NCBI RefSeq assembly: GCF_019748715.1
Contig: NZ_JACLBZ010000034.1
Coordinates: 1-38,404, forward strand
Reading direction: 5' to 3'
Source: Sporosarcina aquimarina
Lineage (GTDB): Bacteria > Bacillota > Bacilli > Bacillales_A > Planococcaceae
DNA: 38,404 bases
Part shown: piece by piece, positions 7,722 to 16,497 of the stretch
Position numbering within the stretch: position 1 is the first letter of the stretch
Layout of the letters: each line of letters begins with the position of its first letter
Translations under genes and position numbers: made by a program
The notes under the pieces: generated by a model
What the model was told of the DNA's origin: nothing
What the model saw: only the letters and a program-made list of their open reading frames with translations
Databases searched by the model: none

Positions 7722-9074
7722 TTATGCTTTTGTAGCTGTCAATTGATGCTTTTCAATGAAATCTTCCAGCACCGTTTCAAGGTTCGGTCTGCCAATTTCT
7801 TCTAGATCGTAATAGACACGTGTGCAAGGCTTGTTGATGTTGATAACACGGGAAAGGTCCATCGGTGTTCCGATAATGACTGCGTCACAATCCGCTGCAT
7901 TGATTGTAGCTTCGAGGTCTTTCAATTGCTGCTCGCCATATCCCATTGCCGGCAAAATACTCTCGATATGTGTGTATTTATTAAACGTTGTGATCAAGCT
8001 GCCAACTGCAAATGGACGTGGGTCGACTATTTCAGTTGCCCCTAGACGTTGAGCTGCGATGACACCTGCGCCTAACTTCATTTCACCGTGCGTCAATGTC
8101 GGGCCGTCTTCCACGATCAGAACGCGCTTGCCTTTGATGATTTCAGGATTGTCTACTGAGATTTTTGATTCGGCTTTAATGATCGTGCTGTTTGGAGCCG
8201 CAAATTTAATATTGTTTTCAACAGTCTGGATTGCCTCTTCAGACGCACTGTCGATTTTATTGATGATTGAGACATCTGTCGTACGCAAGCACACTTCTCC
8301 TGGGTAATACTTCAGTTCGTGTCCAGGACGGTGCGGGTCAAGAACAGTGATCGCTAAATCCGGCTCGTAGAATGAAAAGTCGTTGTTGCCACCATCCCAG
8401 AGGATTACGTCACAGCCATCCGGATCATTTTCAGCAGCATCCAAGATATCCTGGTAGTCTACTCCTGCATAGATAATGTTGCCACGAGAAACATGCGGCT
8501 CATATTCTTCCATTTCTTCAATTGTACAATTATGTTTTTGGAAGTCTTCCACAGTCGCGTAACGTTGAACTCGCTGTGCAGCCAAGTCACCGTAAGGCAT
8601 TGGATGACGAATCGCCACAACTTTCAAGTCATGTTCAAGCAATGTCTCGATAATTTTACGTGAAGTCTGGCTTTTTCCTGTTCCCGTTCTCACGGCACAG
8701 ACCGAAATGACCGGCTTATTACTTTTAATCATCGTCGCTTTTGATCCAAGCAATGTGAAGTTCGCACCTGCTGAATTGACGATGGCGCCAAGTCCCATGA
8801 CCGCTTCATAGCTAATATCACTGTAAGAGAATACACATTCATCTACTTTTAGCTCTTCAATTAATTTAGGTAATTGATCTTGTGAATAAATTGGAATGCC
8901 TTCAGGGTAAAGTTCTCCCGCCAGTTCAGCCGGATACTTACGTCCATCGATATCAGGAATTTGTGTCGCTGTGAAGGCGACAACGTTGTACTCCGCCTTG
9001 TTACGGTAGTATGTATTAAAGTTATGGAAGTCTCTTCCTGCTGCGCCAATGATAATTATATTTTTAGTTTTCAT
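7722..9074 (-). CDS. Cyclic 2,3-diphosphoglycerate synthetase-like P-loop NTPase
   Basis: A 450-residue cytoplasmic protein of the family that includes archaeal cyclic 2,3-diphosphoglycerate synthetase and related predicted GTPases (COG2403 type). The N-terminal Rossmann-like part opens IIIIGAAGRDFHNFNTYYR. A P-loop follows in VCAVRTGTGKSQTSRK (GTGKS at 131-135). Later conserved blocks are RHPMPYGDL, WDGGNNDF, DPHRPGHELKYYPGE, INKIDSA and VEDGPTLTHGEM. The start at 9074 has GGAGAG seven bases upstream; a longer frame to 9158 adds an unlikely hydrophobic leader. The family is well known in archaea and scattered in bacteria, where its product is untested. It stands alone, with its own A+T-rich promoter region. 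Making cyclic diphosphoglycerate here is speculation. Confidence 0.8.
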   Translation of the reverse strand: MKTKNIIIIGAAGRDFHNFNTYYRNKAEYNVVAFTATQIPDIDGRKYPAELAGELYPEGIPIYSQDQLPKLIEELKVDECVFSYSDISYEAVMGLGAIVNSAGANFTLLGSKATMIKSNKPVISVCAVRTGTGKSQTSRKIIETLLEHDLKVVAIRHPMPYGDLAAQRVQRYATVEDFQKHNCTIEEMEEYEPHVSRGNIIYAGVDYQDILDAAENDPDGCDVILWDGGNNDFSFYEPDLAITVLDPHRPGHELKYYPGEVCLRTTDVSIINKIDSASEEAIQTVENNIKFAAPNSTIIKAESKISVDNPEIIKGKRVLIVEDGPTLTHGEMKLGAGVIAAQRLGATEIVDPRPFAVGSLITTFNKYTHIESILPAMGYGEQQLKDLEATINAADCDAVIIGTPMDLSRVININKPCTRVYYDLEEIGRPNLETVLEDFIEKHQLTATKA

Positions 9075-9121
9075 GATTTCATCTCTCCAATCGAGCTTCT
9101 TTTTATTATTATAAGACATAA

Positions 9122-9135
9122 TGTATAATAATACA
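9122..9135. promoter_or_regulatory. Short palindrome upstream of the cPGS-like gene
   Basis: TGTATAATAATACA is a near-palindrome with five-base arms (TGTAT/ATACA) about 50 bases before the start codon of the P-loop gene. It could be an operator or overlap the promoter; in this A+T-rich segment it may also be chance. Confidence 0.25.
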
Positions 9136-9252
9136 ATAGGAAACGTAAAAAAATACATTGAATCGTATAGATATACACGACGCAGCAGACTATTACTAGT
9201 TCAAACACTTGGTATGACAATGTTTTATGATATTTAAAGTTGTATGCATAAA

Positions 9253-9284
9253 TAAAAACCATTCTAAATCAGAATGGCTTTTTA
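9253..9284. terminator. Terminator at the end of the his operon
   Basis: CCATTCT (9259-9265) and AGAATGG (9271-9277) form a seven-pair stem with a five-base loop, followed by TTTTTA on the minus strand and CTTTTTATT on the plus strand. It lies about 17 bases beyond the hisC stop codon. Confidence 0.8.
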
Positions 9285-9293
9285 TTACTTTAT

Positions 9294-10355
9294 TCATTTT
9301 ATCAGTTGCTTCAGCGCTTCCACTAACACTTCCATCTGTTCATCCGTACCGATCGTGATGCGCAAATAGTTGTTAATTCCTTCTTGATCAAAGTGCCTCA
9401 CCAAGATTCCTCGTTCTTTCAATTGTTCATACAGTACCAAAGCGTCTAGATTCGCCGGCTTTGCAAATAAAAAGTTCGCATCAGACGGCACCACGTCAAA
9501 TCCCATTTCAATTAATGACTGCACGCACCGTTCTCTTGTCCGGATGATTTTCTTCGTGCTTTCCGAAAAGTATGCATGATCTTGAAATGCTGCAGTTGCT
9601 CCTGCCATCGCCAGTCGGTCAACCGTGTAGGAATTGAACGAATCTTTAATCCGTGTTAGACCTTCAATCAGTTCGGGTTGTCCAAGCGCAAATCCTACAC
9701 GCAGTCCAGCAAGCGCCCGGGACTTCGAAGTCGTTTGGATGACAAGCAAATTGTCATAACGATCAATCAACTTTATTGCGGAAGGACCTGCAAAATCTAT
9801 ATAAGCTTCGTCTATGACCACCACTTGATCACGATTCTGTTGCAAGATCCCTTCGATCACATCGAGATCTGCATAGATACTCGTCGGCGCGTTCGGATTT
9901 GGTAAAATTACTCCCCCGTCCGATTGAAAAAAATTTTCCATGGGCAATGTAAAATCTTCATTCAACGGTACTTTTTCAAATGGTATATTGAAGATCTTCG
10001 AATAGACCGGATAAAAGCTATAACTGATTTCCGGAAACTTAATCGTTTTTCCCGGTTCGAAAAAAGCCATGAAAGAGAACGCCAACACTTCATCGGAACC
10101 ATTTCCGACAAATACTTGTTCTTTCGTCAGTCCATATGTATCTGCGATTGCATGTCGCAGTGGATCGGCTGTCGGTGAAGGATAACGCTGCAAAGAATTA
10201 TCGTCGAGAGCCTTTTGAATCGCCGCAAGCACTTTTGGGCTCGGGGGATATGGGTTTTCATTGGTGTTTAGTTTGATGATATCTGGCTGATTCAATTGCT
10301 CGCCCGGAACATAAGGCTCAGTCCGTTTGGCAACTGTGCTCAGAAATCTACTCAT
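9294..10355 (-). CDS. hisC: Histidinol-phosphate aminotransferase HisC
   Basis: PLP enzyme that converts imidazole-acetol phosphate and glutamate to histidinol phosphate. The 353-residue, fold-type I protein has the substrate motif [12 protein letters not shown] near residue 30, [20 protein letters not shown], and the Schiff-base lysine in [18 protein letters not shown]. The start at 10355 gives an eight-base overlap with hisIE and a GGAAG site at good spacing; a longer frame reaches 10421 but only adds residues encoded inside hisIE. In several Bacillales one HisC also serves Tyr and Phe synthesis. It is the last gene of the his operon. Confidence 0.93.
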   Translation of the reverse strand: MSRFLSTVAKRTEPYVPGEQLNQPDIIKLNTNENPYPPSPKVLAAIQKALDDNSLQRYPSPTADPLRHAIADTYGLTKEQVFVGNGSDEVLAFSFMAFFEPGKTIKFPEISYSFYPVYSKIFNIPFEKVPLNEDFTLPMENFFQSDGGVILPNPNAPTSIYADLDVIEGILQQNRDQVVVIDEAYIDFAGPSAIKLIDRYDNLLVIQTTSKSRALAGLRVGFALGQPELIEGLTRIKDSFNSYTVDRLAMAGATAAFQDHAYFSESTKKIIRTRERCVQSLIEMGFDVVPSDANFLFAKPANLDALVLYEQLKERGILVRHFDQEGINNYLRITIGTDEQMEVLVEALKQLIK

Positions 10356-10989
10356 TTCGCAACACTTCCTTTTTCGGTCTTCTTTTGCGCAGCACTTGCT
10401 GAACGTCTGATAGATCGACATCTAGAATATTCATCAAGACGAGCGTGTGATAGATCAAGTCTGCGATTTCATTGGATACTTCTTCTTTATCTGCATTTTT
10501 CGCTCCAATTACCACTTCCGTCGATTCTTCTCCGACTTTCTTCAATACCTTGTCAATGCCTTCATTGAATAAATAAGTCGTATAAGAACCTTCAACTGGA
10601 TACTCTTTACGATCAGCGATTTCGTCAATCACTTCATAGACAACTTCACGCAAAGATTCCTCCTGCTCCATTGCCTTCGTGAAGAAGCATGTTTTCCTAC
10701 CTGTATGGCAAGCCGGGCCTTGAGGTGTCACTTGAATGAGCAATGTATCCTGGTCACAATCCACTGAGATCCGCTTTACTTGCTGGCGATTGCCGGAAGT
10801 TGCTCCTTTATTCCAAAGTTCTTGTCTCGAACGGCTGTAGAACCAGGTTTCATTCGTTTCTAACGTCTTCTCAATTGCATCTTTATTCATATAGGCGAGC
10901 ATTAAGACTTCCCCTGTTCGATCGTCTTGCACGATTGCGGGTAGCAAGCCTTTGTCGTCAAACTTAAGGGCGTTGATGTCAAGTGTCAT
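10348..10989 (-). CDS. hisI: Bifunctional HisIE (PR-AMP cyclohydrolase / PR-ATP pyrophosphatase)
   Basis: Carries out steps two and three of histidine synthesis. HisI domain (about 1-110) has the zinc/metal motifs [25 protein letters not shown] and [12 protein letters not shown]. HisE domain (about 115-213) is an all-alpha pyrophosphatase with [13 protein letters not shown] and [13 protein letters not shown]. The ATG at 10989 is chosen (213 residues) because GAGGA is nine bases upstream. An ATG at 10998 inside the end of hisF has no room for a ribosome site. The fused form is usual in Bacillus relatives. Confidence 0.93.
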   Translation of the reverse strand: MTLDINALKFDDKGLLPAIVQDDRTGEVLMLAYMNKDAIEKTLETNETWFYSRSRQELWNKGATSGNRQQVKRISVDCDQDTLLIQVTPQGPACHTGRKTCFFTKAMEQEESLREVVYEVIDEIADRKEYPVEGSYTTYLFNEGIDKVLKKVGEESTEVVIGAKNADKEEVSNEIADLIYHTLVLMNILDVDLSDVQQVLRKRRPKKEVLRNE

Positions 10990-10990
10990 A

Positions 10991-11755
10991 TTAGTCATTC
11001 CTCACTGCAATATTTTCTTCTGCTAAATATTCTTTCAGTTCCCGAATATTAATTTCATTAAAATGGAAAACAGAGGCTGCAAGTGCCGCGTCGGCTTTGC
11101 CTTTTGTCAGAACGTCTTTGAAGTGTTCAGGTTTTCCAGCGCCGCCGCTTGCGATAATTGGAATACTAACCGCTTCTGCCATCGCATTATTTAAGGCAAG
11201 ATTGTACCCGTCTTTCACGCCATCTTCATCGATGCTATTAACGACCAATTCGCCTGCGCCCAAGCTCTCCATTTTCTTCGCCCATTCGATGGCGTCAATT
11301 CCTGTCTCTTCCATACCACCCTTTGCGTATACCGACCATTCCTTATCGCCTGTCTGACGAATGTCCATCGACAGCATGACGCGTTCCGATCCGTATTTAT
11401 CAGCAACTTCCTGAATCAACTGGGGATTCGTCAAAGCTGCACTGTTGATGGAAACTTTATTACCACCAAGTTCAAAAATTTTGTCGACATCTTCCAATGT
11501 ACGGATACCGCCGCCCACGATGAATGGGACCGGCACCTCTTTTGCGATTTCTTCGATTAAATCTAAAAACATACCGCGATTTTTCGTTGAAGCAGAAATA
11601 TCATAAAATACGAGTTCATCCGCTCCGTCAGCAACATATTTCTTTGCTAAAGTAAGAGGATCCGCTACTTCCTGAACGTCCAGAAACTTTTTCCCTTTTA
11701 CGACTTTGCGATTGTCTACATCCAAGCATGGAATGATTTTTTTAGTTGCTGACAT
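10991..11755 (-). CDS. hisF: Imidazole glycerol phosphate synthase cyclase subunit HisF
   Basis: (Beta-alpha)8 barrel that forms imidazole glycerol phosphate and AICAR from PRFAR and ammonia. The 254-residue protein has the catalytic Asp 12 in [15 protein letters not shown] and the second Asp in LSMDIRQTG, plus phosphate-binding [11 protein letters not shown] and [11 protein letters not shown]. It overlaps hisA by 14 bases. HisF normally takes ammonia through its barrel from the glutaminase HisH, but no hisH is present in this operon. HisF alone can use free ammonia, poorly, as known for the family. Confidence 0.95.
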   Translation of the reverse strand: MSATKKIIPCLDVDNRKVVKGKKFLDVQEVADPLTLAKKYVADGADELVFYDISASTKNRGMFLDLIEEIAKEVPVPFIVGGGIRTLEDVDKIFELGGNKVSINSAALTNPQLIQEVADKYGSERVMLSMDIRQTGDKEWSVYAKGGMEETGIDAIEWAKKMESLGAGELVVNSIDEDGVKDGYNLALNNAMAEAVSIPIIASGGAGKPEHFKDVLTKGKADAALAASVFHFNEINIRELKEYLAEENIAVRND

Positions 11756-12467
11756 AGCTGTCGTCCCCCAGTAATTTTTCTAAAGATAATTTGCCTTCGT
11801 ATAGTGCTTTCCCGATAATTGCTCCATACATGTCTTGTGCAGCAAGTTTCTGAATATCATTCTCCGTCGAAACCCCGCCTGAAGCGATAATATCAATAGA
11901 AGATGCTTCGTTCATCACTTGCAGTTCCTCGAAATTCGGTCCTTGCAACATGCCGTCTTTCATAATGTCAGTGTAGACGACTGTTTTGACGCCGATTTTC
12001 GCCAGGTCTTGCAACAGATCGACTGCTTTGACGTTGCTTGTTTCAGTCCAACCGTCAGTTGCGACTAGACCGTTGCGTGCATCGATGGAAACCGCGATTT
12101 TCTCACCGTATTTTTCTACGGCTTGCTTTAGGAATTCTGGATTTTGAATTGCTGCCGTGCCGATGATGACGCGTGAGACGCCGCTTTCGATGTGCGAGTC
12201 AACAATGTCCATAGTGCGGATGCCTCCGCCTACTTGTACAGGAATTATAACGGCTCGCGCGATGGCTTCAATTGCTTTTTTGTTTAGCGAGTCGCCGGTT
12301 TTGGCGCCGTCAAGGTCGACAACATGAATGTATTCGGCTCCTTGTCTTTGCCATTCTATTGCCATGTTGGTTGGCGAGTCATTATAGATTATTTCTTGAC
12401 CGTAGTCTCCTTGGATCAGACGTACGCATTTGCCGCCTCTAATATCGATTGCTGGAAATAAAATCAT
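11742..12467 (-). CDS. hisA: Phosphoribosyl isomerase HisA
   Basis: (Beta-alpha)8 barrel that isomerises ProFAR to PRFAR. The 241-residue protein has the catalytic Asp 8 in FPAIDIRGGKCVRL and the second Asp in VVYTDIMKDGMLQG, with phosphate-binding GGGIRT and ASGGVSTEND. The ATG at 12467 has AGGGGGA eight bases upstream and is preferred to an adjacent TTG at 12470. Its upstream neighbour should be hisH; instead there is a 164-bp non-coding gap to hisB, so this gene depends on its own strong ribosome site rather than coupling. Confidence 0.95.
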   Translation of the reverse strand: MILFPAIDIRGGKCVRLIQGDYGQEIIYNDSPTNMAIEWQRQGAEYIHVVDLDGAKTGDSLNKKAIEAIARAVIIPVQVGGGIRTMDIVDSHIESGVSRVIIGTAAIQNPEFLKQAVEKYGEKIAVSIDARNGLVATDGWTETSNVKAVDLLQDLAKIGVKTVVYTDIMKDGMLQGPNFEELQVMNEASSIDIIASGGVSTENDIQKLAAQDMYGAIIGKALYEGKLSLEKLLGDDSYVSN

Positions 12468-12631
12468 CAATTAGTCCCCCTAATAGATTAAGTGTAGGTT
12501 TCTGGCACCGTTGATCTGCGCTGCAGGCGGATGCTTTCCGCTCCGATCAACTAGTGCATATCTCTACTTTGCTTACTTCGCTCATATTCTATTGAAAAAT
12601 TAAGCCCGAAATAGTATAGAATAATTTCATC
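12468..12631. other. Non-coding gap at the expected hisH position
   Basis: In the common Firmicute his order hisH lies between hisB and hisA. Here 164 bases separate the two genes with no frame long enough for HisH (about 200 residues) and no visible trace of its glutaminase motifs. The gap contains the short repeat relic at 12510-12551 and A+T-rich sequence without a convincing promoter or terminator. Confidence 0.85.
12510..12551. repeat. Short deleted copy of the GC-rich repeat (R2)
   Basis: A 42-bp element with seven-base inverted ends GTTGATC (12510-12516) and GATCAAC (12545-12551). On the minus strand the inner sequence GGAGCGGAAAGCATCCGCC joins the left end of the full repeat (GGAGYGGAAGG) directly to its right end (GGAAAGCGTCCGCC), so the centre has been lost. 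It lies where hisH is expected. Confidence 0.7.
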
Positions 12632-13216
12632 TTACAAAGTTCCCTTAGTAGAAGGAACGCCCTTAATTTCCGGGTTGATGGTGCTGGCTATGCGCAAGGC
12701 GCGGCCGAAGCTTTTGAATACCGATTCTATGATGTGATGTGTATTTTTTCCATAGTCTAAGTTGATATGTAATGTGACGTTAGCATGGCTTGTGAAGGCG
12801 ATGAAGAATTCTTCCACGAGTTCGGTGTCGAAGTTGCCTACTTTATCTTTCATTCCGTCGACGTTAAAGACGAGGAATGAGCGGCCGCTGATGTCGATGG
12901 AGGCTGTGGATAGGGCTTCGTCCATTGGTGTAGATACCATTGCAAAACGTTCGATTCCTTCTTTGGTACCGATGCATTTATTGAAAGCTTGTCCGAGCAC
13001 GATGCCGACATCTTCTACTGAGTGATGCTGGTCGACTTCGATGTCGCCGTCACATATCACAGTTAAATCAAATCTTCCGTGCTTCGCGAAGGCAGTCAGC
13101 ATATGGTCGAAAAACCCGACGCCTGTCTGAATCGTTATCTTGCCTGTGCCGTCCAATGAAAAGTCCATTTCGATGGATGTTTCGCCTGTTTTACGTGAAA
13201 TTTGTTGTTTGCGCAT
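12632..13216 (-). CDS. hisB: Imidazoleglycerol-phosphate dehydratase HisB
   Basis: Manganese enzyme that dehydrates imidazole glycerol phosphate. The 194-residue single-domain form lacks the histidinol-phosphatase half found in enterobacteria; that step falls to HisJ here. Metal-binding motifs are visible: GFFDHMLTAFAKHGRFDL, DQHHSVEDVGI, a mid-protein FFIAFTSHANVTLH and HHIIESVFKSFGRAL. The start codon overlaps the hisD stop as TAATG, so translation is coupled. Confidence 0.95.
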   Translation of the reverse strand: MRKQQISRKTGETSIEMDFSLDGTGKITIQTGVGFFDHMLTAFAKHGRFDLTVICDGDIEVDQHHSVEDVGIVLGQAFNKCIGTKEGIERFAMVSTPMDEALSTASIDISGRSFLVFNVDGMKDKVGNFDTELVEEFFIAFTSHANVTLHINLDYGKNTHHIIESVFKSFGRALRIASTINPEIKGVPSTKGTL

Positions 13217-14496
13217 TAATATCCTGCCTTTCGTACTTTGATCGAGTTGGCGTGCCCTGTCAGTTGTTCAGACTCAGCTAGAATAATGATATCATCCGCC
13301 ACCTCAGCCAGTGCGCTTTCCGAATAATAGATTACACTGGACTTTTTCATAAAATCATAGACACCTAGAGGGGAAGAAAATGCCGCTGTACCGCTTGTAG
13401 GCAAGGTGTGATTCGGTCCTGCCATATAGTCTCCGAGGGCTTCCGGTGAATGTTCACCAAGGAAAATCGCACCTGCATTGCGAATCGAAGCCAAATGCTC
13501 CATTGGATTATCGATCATCAGCTGTAAATGTTCTGGTGCCAGTCGATTGACAAGTTCAAATGCTTCTTGCAATGTGTCGACAAGAATGATACGTCCAAAT
13601 TGCTCAATCGATTGCGTCGCAATTTCTTGACGGTCTAGTTGTGCCAGCTGGCGTTCGATTTCTGCTGCAAGTTTACTTGCAAATACTTCACTCGTTGTGA
13701 CACAAACTGCTGCTGCTCGCTCATCGTGTTCTGCTTGCGACAGCAAATCCGCTGCTGCGTAGATTGGATTTGTATTGTCATCCGCCACGACGCAAATTTC
13801 GCTCGGGCCCGCAATCATATCGATCGCGACGTCACCAAATACCCATTTCTTCGCTCGTGCTACATAGGCATTACCAGGTCCAGTGATTTTGACGACTTTT
13901 TCAATCGTCTCTGTTCCGTATGCAAGAGCCGCGATCGCTTGGGCTCCGCCTACTTTATAGATTCGATCGACACCTGCTTCTTTCGCTGCCACCAAGACGT
14001 GAGGATTTATTGTCCCATCACGCTGAGGTGGTGTAACCATGGAAATTAACCCGACACCGGCGATTTTTGCAGGTAATGCATTCATTAGTACAGTAGAAGG
14101 GTACGCCGCTTTTCCGCCTGGTACGTAAATACCGACACTATCAATAGGCGTTACTTTCTGACCGAGCACGATGCTTTCATTCGGATTCAAAAACCAAGAT
14201 TGTTCTTTCTGGGCTTCGTGATAGCTTGTGATCCGTTGCTTTGCTGACCGCAGTGCATGATAAAATTCTTCGGATACTGCTTGTTCTGCTTCCTGGATTT
14301 CCTCTTCGCTGACCATCAAGTTATCTAGTTTTACACCGTCAAAGCGCTCGGTGAAATCAAGAACTGCTCTATCGCCTTCCAAACGGACTATTTCTATAAT
14401 CGATAAGACATTTCGATCGAATTCCAAATCTAGCTGACTCGAATCACTTCGTTGCAGCAACTCTTCCTTAAATTCAGTTCCGCGAATCGTTTTCAT
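13216..14496 (-). CDS. hisD: Histidinol dehydrogenase HisD
   Basis: Zinc enzyme that oxidises L-histidinol to L-histidine in two NAD-dependent steps. The 426-residue protein has the expected GIYVPGGKAAYPSTVLMNA, VGGAQAIAALAYGT, GPGNAYVARAKKWVFG and GPSEICVVADD blocks. Near the C terminus are AGAIFLGEHSPEALGDYMAG and the catalytic region NHTLPTSGTA. Full length, no missing motif. It overlaps hisG by four bases (ATGA) upstream and hisB by one base downstream. Confidence 0.96.
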   Translation of the reverse strand: MKTIRGTEFKEELLQRSDSSQLDLEFDRNVLSIIEIVRLEGDRAVLDFTERFDGVKLDNLMVSEEEIQEAEQAVSEEFYHALRSAKQRITSYHEAQKEQSWFLNPNESIVLGQKVTPIDSVGIYVPGGKAAYPSTVLMNALPAKIAGVGLISMVTPPQRDGTINPHVLVAAKEAGVDRIYKVGGAQAIAALAYGTETIEKVVKITGPGNAYVARAKKWVFGDVAIDMIAGPSEICVVADDNTNPIYAAADLLSQAEHDERAAAVCVTTSEVFASKLAAEIERQLAQLDRQEIATQSIEQFGRIILVDTLQEAFELVNRLAPEHLQLMIDNPMEHLASIRNAGAIFLGEHSPEALGDYMAGPNHTLPTSGTAAFSSPLGVYDFMKKSSVIYYSESALAEVADDIIILAESEQLTGHANSIKVRKAGY

Positions 14497-15128
14497 GCAC
14501 GCACCTCCAGTCCTTCTCTCATATCTTTTATGAACTGCTGGATGTCGGCAGTTTTCGTTGCATAGCTGGCTTTATTGACAATTAAACGCGCACTGACTTC
14601 AGCAATTTCTTGCAGTACAACAAGCCCGTTTTCTTTCAAAGTCGTCCCCGTCTCGACAATATCAACGATGACGTCTGACATACCGATCAACGGTGCCAGT
14701 TCGATGGAGCCGTTCAATTTGATCATCTCTGTCCGAATTCCTTTTTTATCAAAGTATTCTTTTGCCACTGCTGGATATTTAGAAGCGACCGTTAAAAACG
14801 GCATCTCATCCACAGGTGTTCCCGGGAACCCGGCTACTGCGAGTTTGCATCTGCCAATGCCTAGGTCCAGTAATTCATAGACATCACGCGGATCCTCCAT
14901 CATGACATCCTTCCCTACTATACCGACATCGGCCGCTCCATTTTCCACATATACCGGTACATCTACGGCTTTGACAAAAATGAGTTTGATCGTTTGCTTA
15001 TCATCATAAATGACGAGCTTTCGACTTTCATCTGTGAAATCCGAGAATCGAACGTCTGACTTTTCAAGGAAATCCATCGCTCTGTCCGCCGTGCGCCCTT
15101 TCGCCATGGCAACTGTTAAATAGTCCAT
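14493..15128 (-). CDS. hisG: ATP phosphoribosyltransferase catalytic subunit HisG (short form)
   Basis: First committed step of histidine synthesis: ATP plus PRPP to PR-ATP. At 211 residues this is the short HisG, which lacks the C-terminal regulatory domain and works only as a complex with HisZ, encoded just upstream. Motifs include AMAKGRTADRAMDFLEK at the N terminus, ENGAADVGIVGKDVMME and the PRPP loop IVDIVETGTTLKENGL. The start overlaps the end of hisZ by 13 bases. Histidine feedback is expected to act through HisZ, as known for the family. Confidence 0.95.
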   Translation of the reverse strand: MDYLTVAMAKGRTADRAMDFLEKSDVRFSDFTDESRKLVIYDDKQTIKLIFVKAVDVPVYVENGAADVGIVGKDVMMEDPRDVYELLDLGIGRCKLAVAGFPGTPVDEMPFLTVASKYPAVAKEYFDKKGIRTEMIKLNGSIELAPLIGMSDVIVDIVETGTTLKENGLVVLQEIAEVSARLIVNKASYATKTADIQQFIKDMREGLEVRA

Positions 15129-16345
15129 TCAGGTACCCCTTTCTTGCGTACAATCAAGTCCAGCAAATGTTTAAAATCTACAAATTCTGTTGTCTCTTCT
15201 TCTATCAGTTGATTCTGCTGTTGCGTGAGATGAATTGTATAAAGACTATCTTGTATTTGAAGCGGATGCTTCATTGGTTTAGATATCACGCGATATTCCC
15301 GCTCTCTCAATTCATTCGTTATGTCGATGGCGTATTTCATCCGGCTTTCTTCATAGAAAACCGTTATATCTATGCTATAACGCTCGGTCAACTCTTTATG
15401 CGTCGCGGCTTTTACTAAAGAATCAATTTCGCAAGCAAAACCGACAGCAGGTAATTTGATACCAAACTCTTCACTTAATGCATCGTATCGACCACCCATC
15501 AGTACAGGTTTACCGAAGTTTTCGACATAACCTTGGAAGATAATGCCTGAATAATAGCCCATATGATTGATCAAACCAAGGTCGATGACGATATGTTTTT
15601 TTAATCCATATAGTTCAACTATTTTATATGTTTCCTGCAAGTATTCGATGGCTTGTTGTACCGAATCGCTGACTTGAAGATTTAGTAGTCTTTCAAACAC
15701 ATGAGCCGGTGCACCGTATAACAGCGGCAATTGTTCGAGCACCTCTTTGACAGTTTGATCTATGGACAATTGTTCTAGGAAAGGACCGATTTCCACAATA
15801 TTCTTTGCTTGAATCAATGTCTTCAATTTAGCTGTCTGCTCGCATGTCAGTTGCAGATCCGCAATCAATTCAGTAAAAAATCCAGCATAACCAATTTCTA
15901 TTTTCACATCCGAGAAGCCTACGTCTCTCAATGCGTGGCAGGCCAGCATAATCGTTTCAGCGTCAGCTTCTGGAGAACTTGGACAGTAGTACTCCACGCC
16001 TGCCTGAGTCTTGCCGATTTTTTCGTTTTCCTGAAAGGTTTGTCTAAAAACTTCTTGGACATAATAGAAACGCATTTCTTCTGGCAAGTTGCCGTTTAGC
16101 TGAACAAGTTGCTGAGTTAATGGAATCGTTACATCCGGCCGTAATACTAGTACTTCGCCCGTGTAATCAATCACTTTGATCATCTCATTTTGATTGATCG
16201 ACGTACGCACATTCGAATACAGATCGTATCGCTCAAACGCAGACGTTTTGATCCGCTTGTAACCATATGTAGTGAAACGTTTGCTCAACGTCCCGATGAT
16301 CTTTTCATGTTTCTCATGTTCATTCGCTAGAATTTCAGAATACAA
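15116..16345 (-). CDS. hisZ: ATP phosphoribosyltransferase regulatory subunit HisZ
   Basis: Class II aminoacyl-tRNA-synthetase-like protein (409 residues), paralogous to HisRS but without tRNA charging. It activates short HisG and carries the histidine sensor site. HisRS-like segments visible are LRPDVTIPLTQQL, FYYVQEVFRQ, ARG-type motif replaced by GKTQAGVEYYC, and GGRYDALSEEFG; the catalytic motifs of a true synthetase are not all kept. The start is TTG at 16345, as no in-frame ATG occurs nearby and a GGAAGGCGG purine-rich stretch precedes it. First gene of the his operon, behind a consensus promoter. Confidence 0.92.
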   Translation of the reverse strand: MYSEILANEHEKHEKIIGTLSKRFTTYGYKRIKTSAFERYDLYSNVRTSINQNEMIKVIDYTGEVLVLRPDVTIPLTQQLVQLNGNLPEEMRFYYVQEVFRQTFQENEKIGKTQAGVEYYCPSSPEADAETIMLACHALRDVGFSDVKIEIGYAGFFTELIADLQLTCEQTAKLKTLIQAKNIVEIGPFLEQLSIDQTVKEVLEQLPLLYGAPAHVFERLLNLQVSDSVQQAIEYLQETYKIVELYGLKKHIVIDLGLINHMGYYSGIIFQGYVENFGKPVLMGGRYDALSEEFGIKLPAVGFACEIDSLVKAATHKELTERYSIDITVFYEESRMKYAIDITNELREREYRVISKPMKHPLQIQDSLYTIHLTQQQNQLIEEETTEFVDFKHLLDLIVRKKGVPEWTI

Positions 16346-16409
16346 AATAGTTCTACCGCCTTCCGTCCGTTCAATACTTCACTGCTTTACTACGCTAAAG
16401 TTAATTATT

Positions 16410-16438
16410 ACTATACTGCTTATAAAAGACGTTGTCAA
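16410..16438 (-). promoter_or_regulatory. Sigma-A promoter of the his operon
   Basis: On the minus strand TTGACA (16433-16438) and TATAGT (16410-16415) are separated by 17 bases, close to the vegetative consensus. The leader to hisZ is only about 60 bases, with no T-box or attenuator seen, so control by uncharged tRNA-His at this promoter is unlikely. Confidence 0.8.
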
Positions 16439-16497
16439 CTGTATGTCTCATTATGGTTCTGTTACACTATGTAGTATAGAAAAGGAGACATGAGATT

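Noticed and set aside
10356..10421. Longer hisC start adding 22 residues
   Set aside because: The added sequence lies inside hisIE, is Cys/Lys rich and unlike HisC; the start at 10355 has a good ribosome site.
12468..12631. Degenerate hisH remnant
   Set aside because: Neither strand shows HisH motifs such as the GNL start, the GxCxG nucleophile or HPEK; the gap holds only repeat relic and A+T-rich sequence.
16346..16409. T-box or attenuator in the hisZ leader
   Set aside because: The leader is about 60 bases with no T-box sequence or terminator stem.
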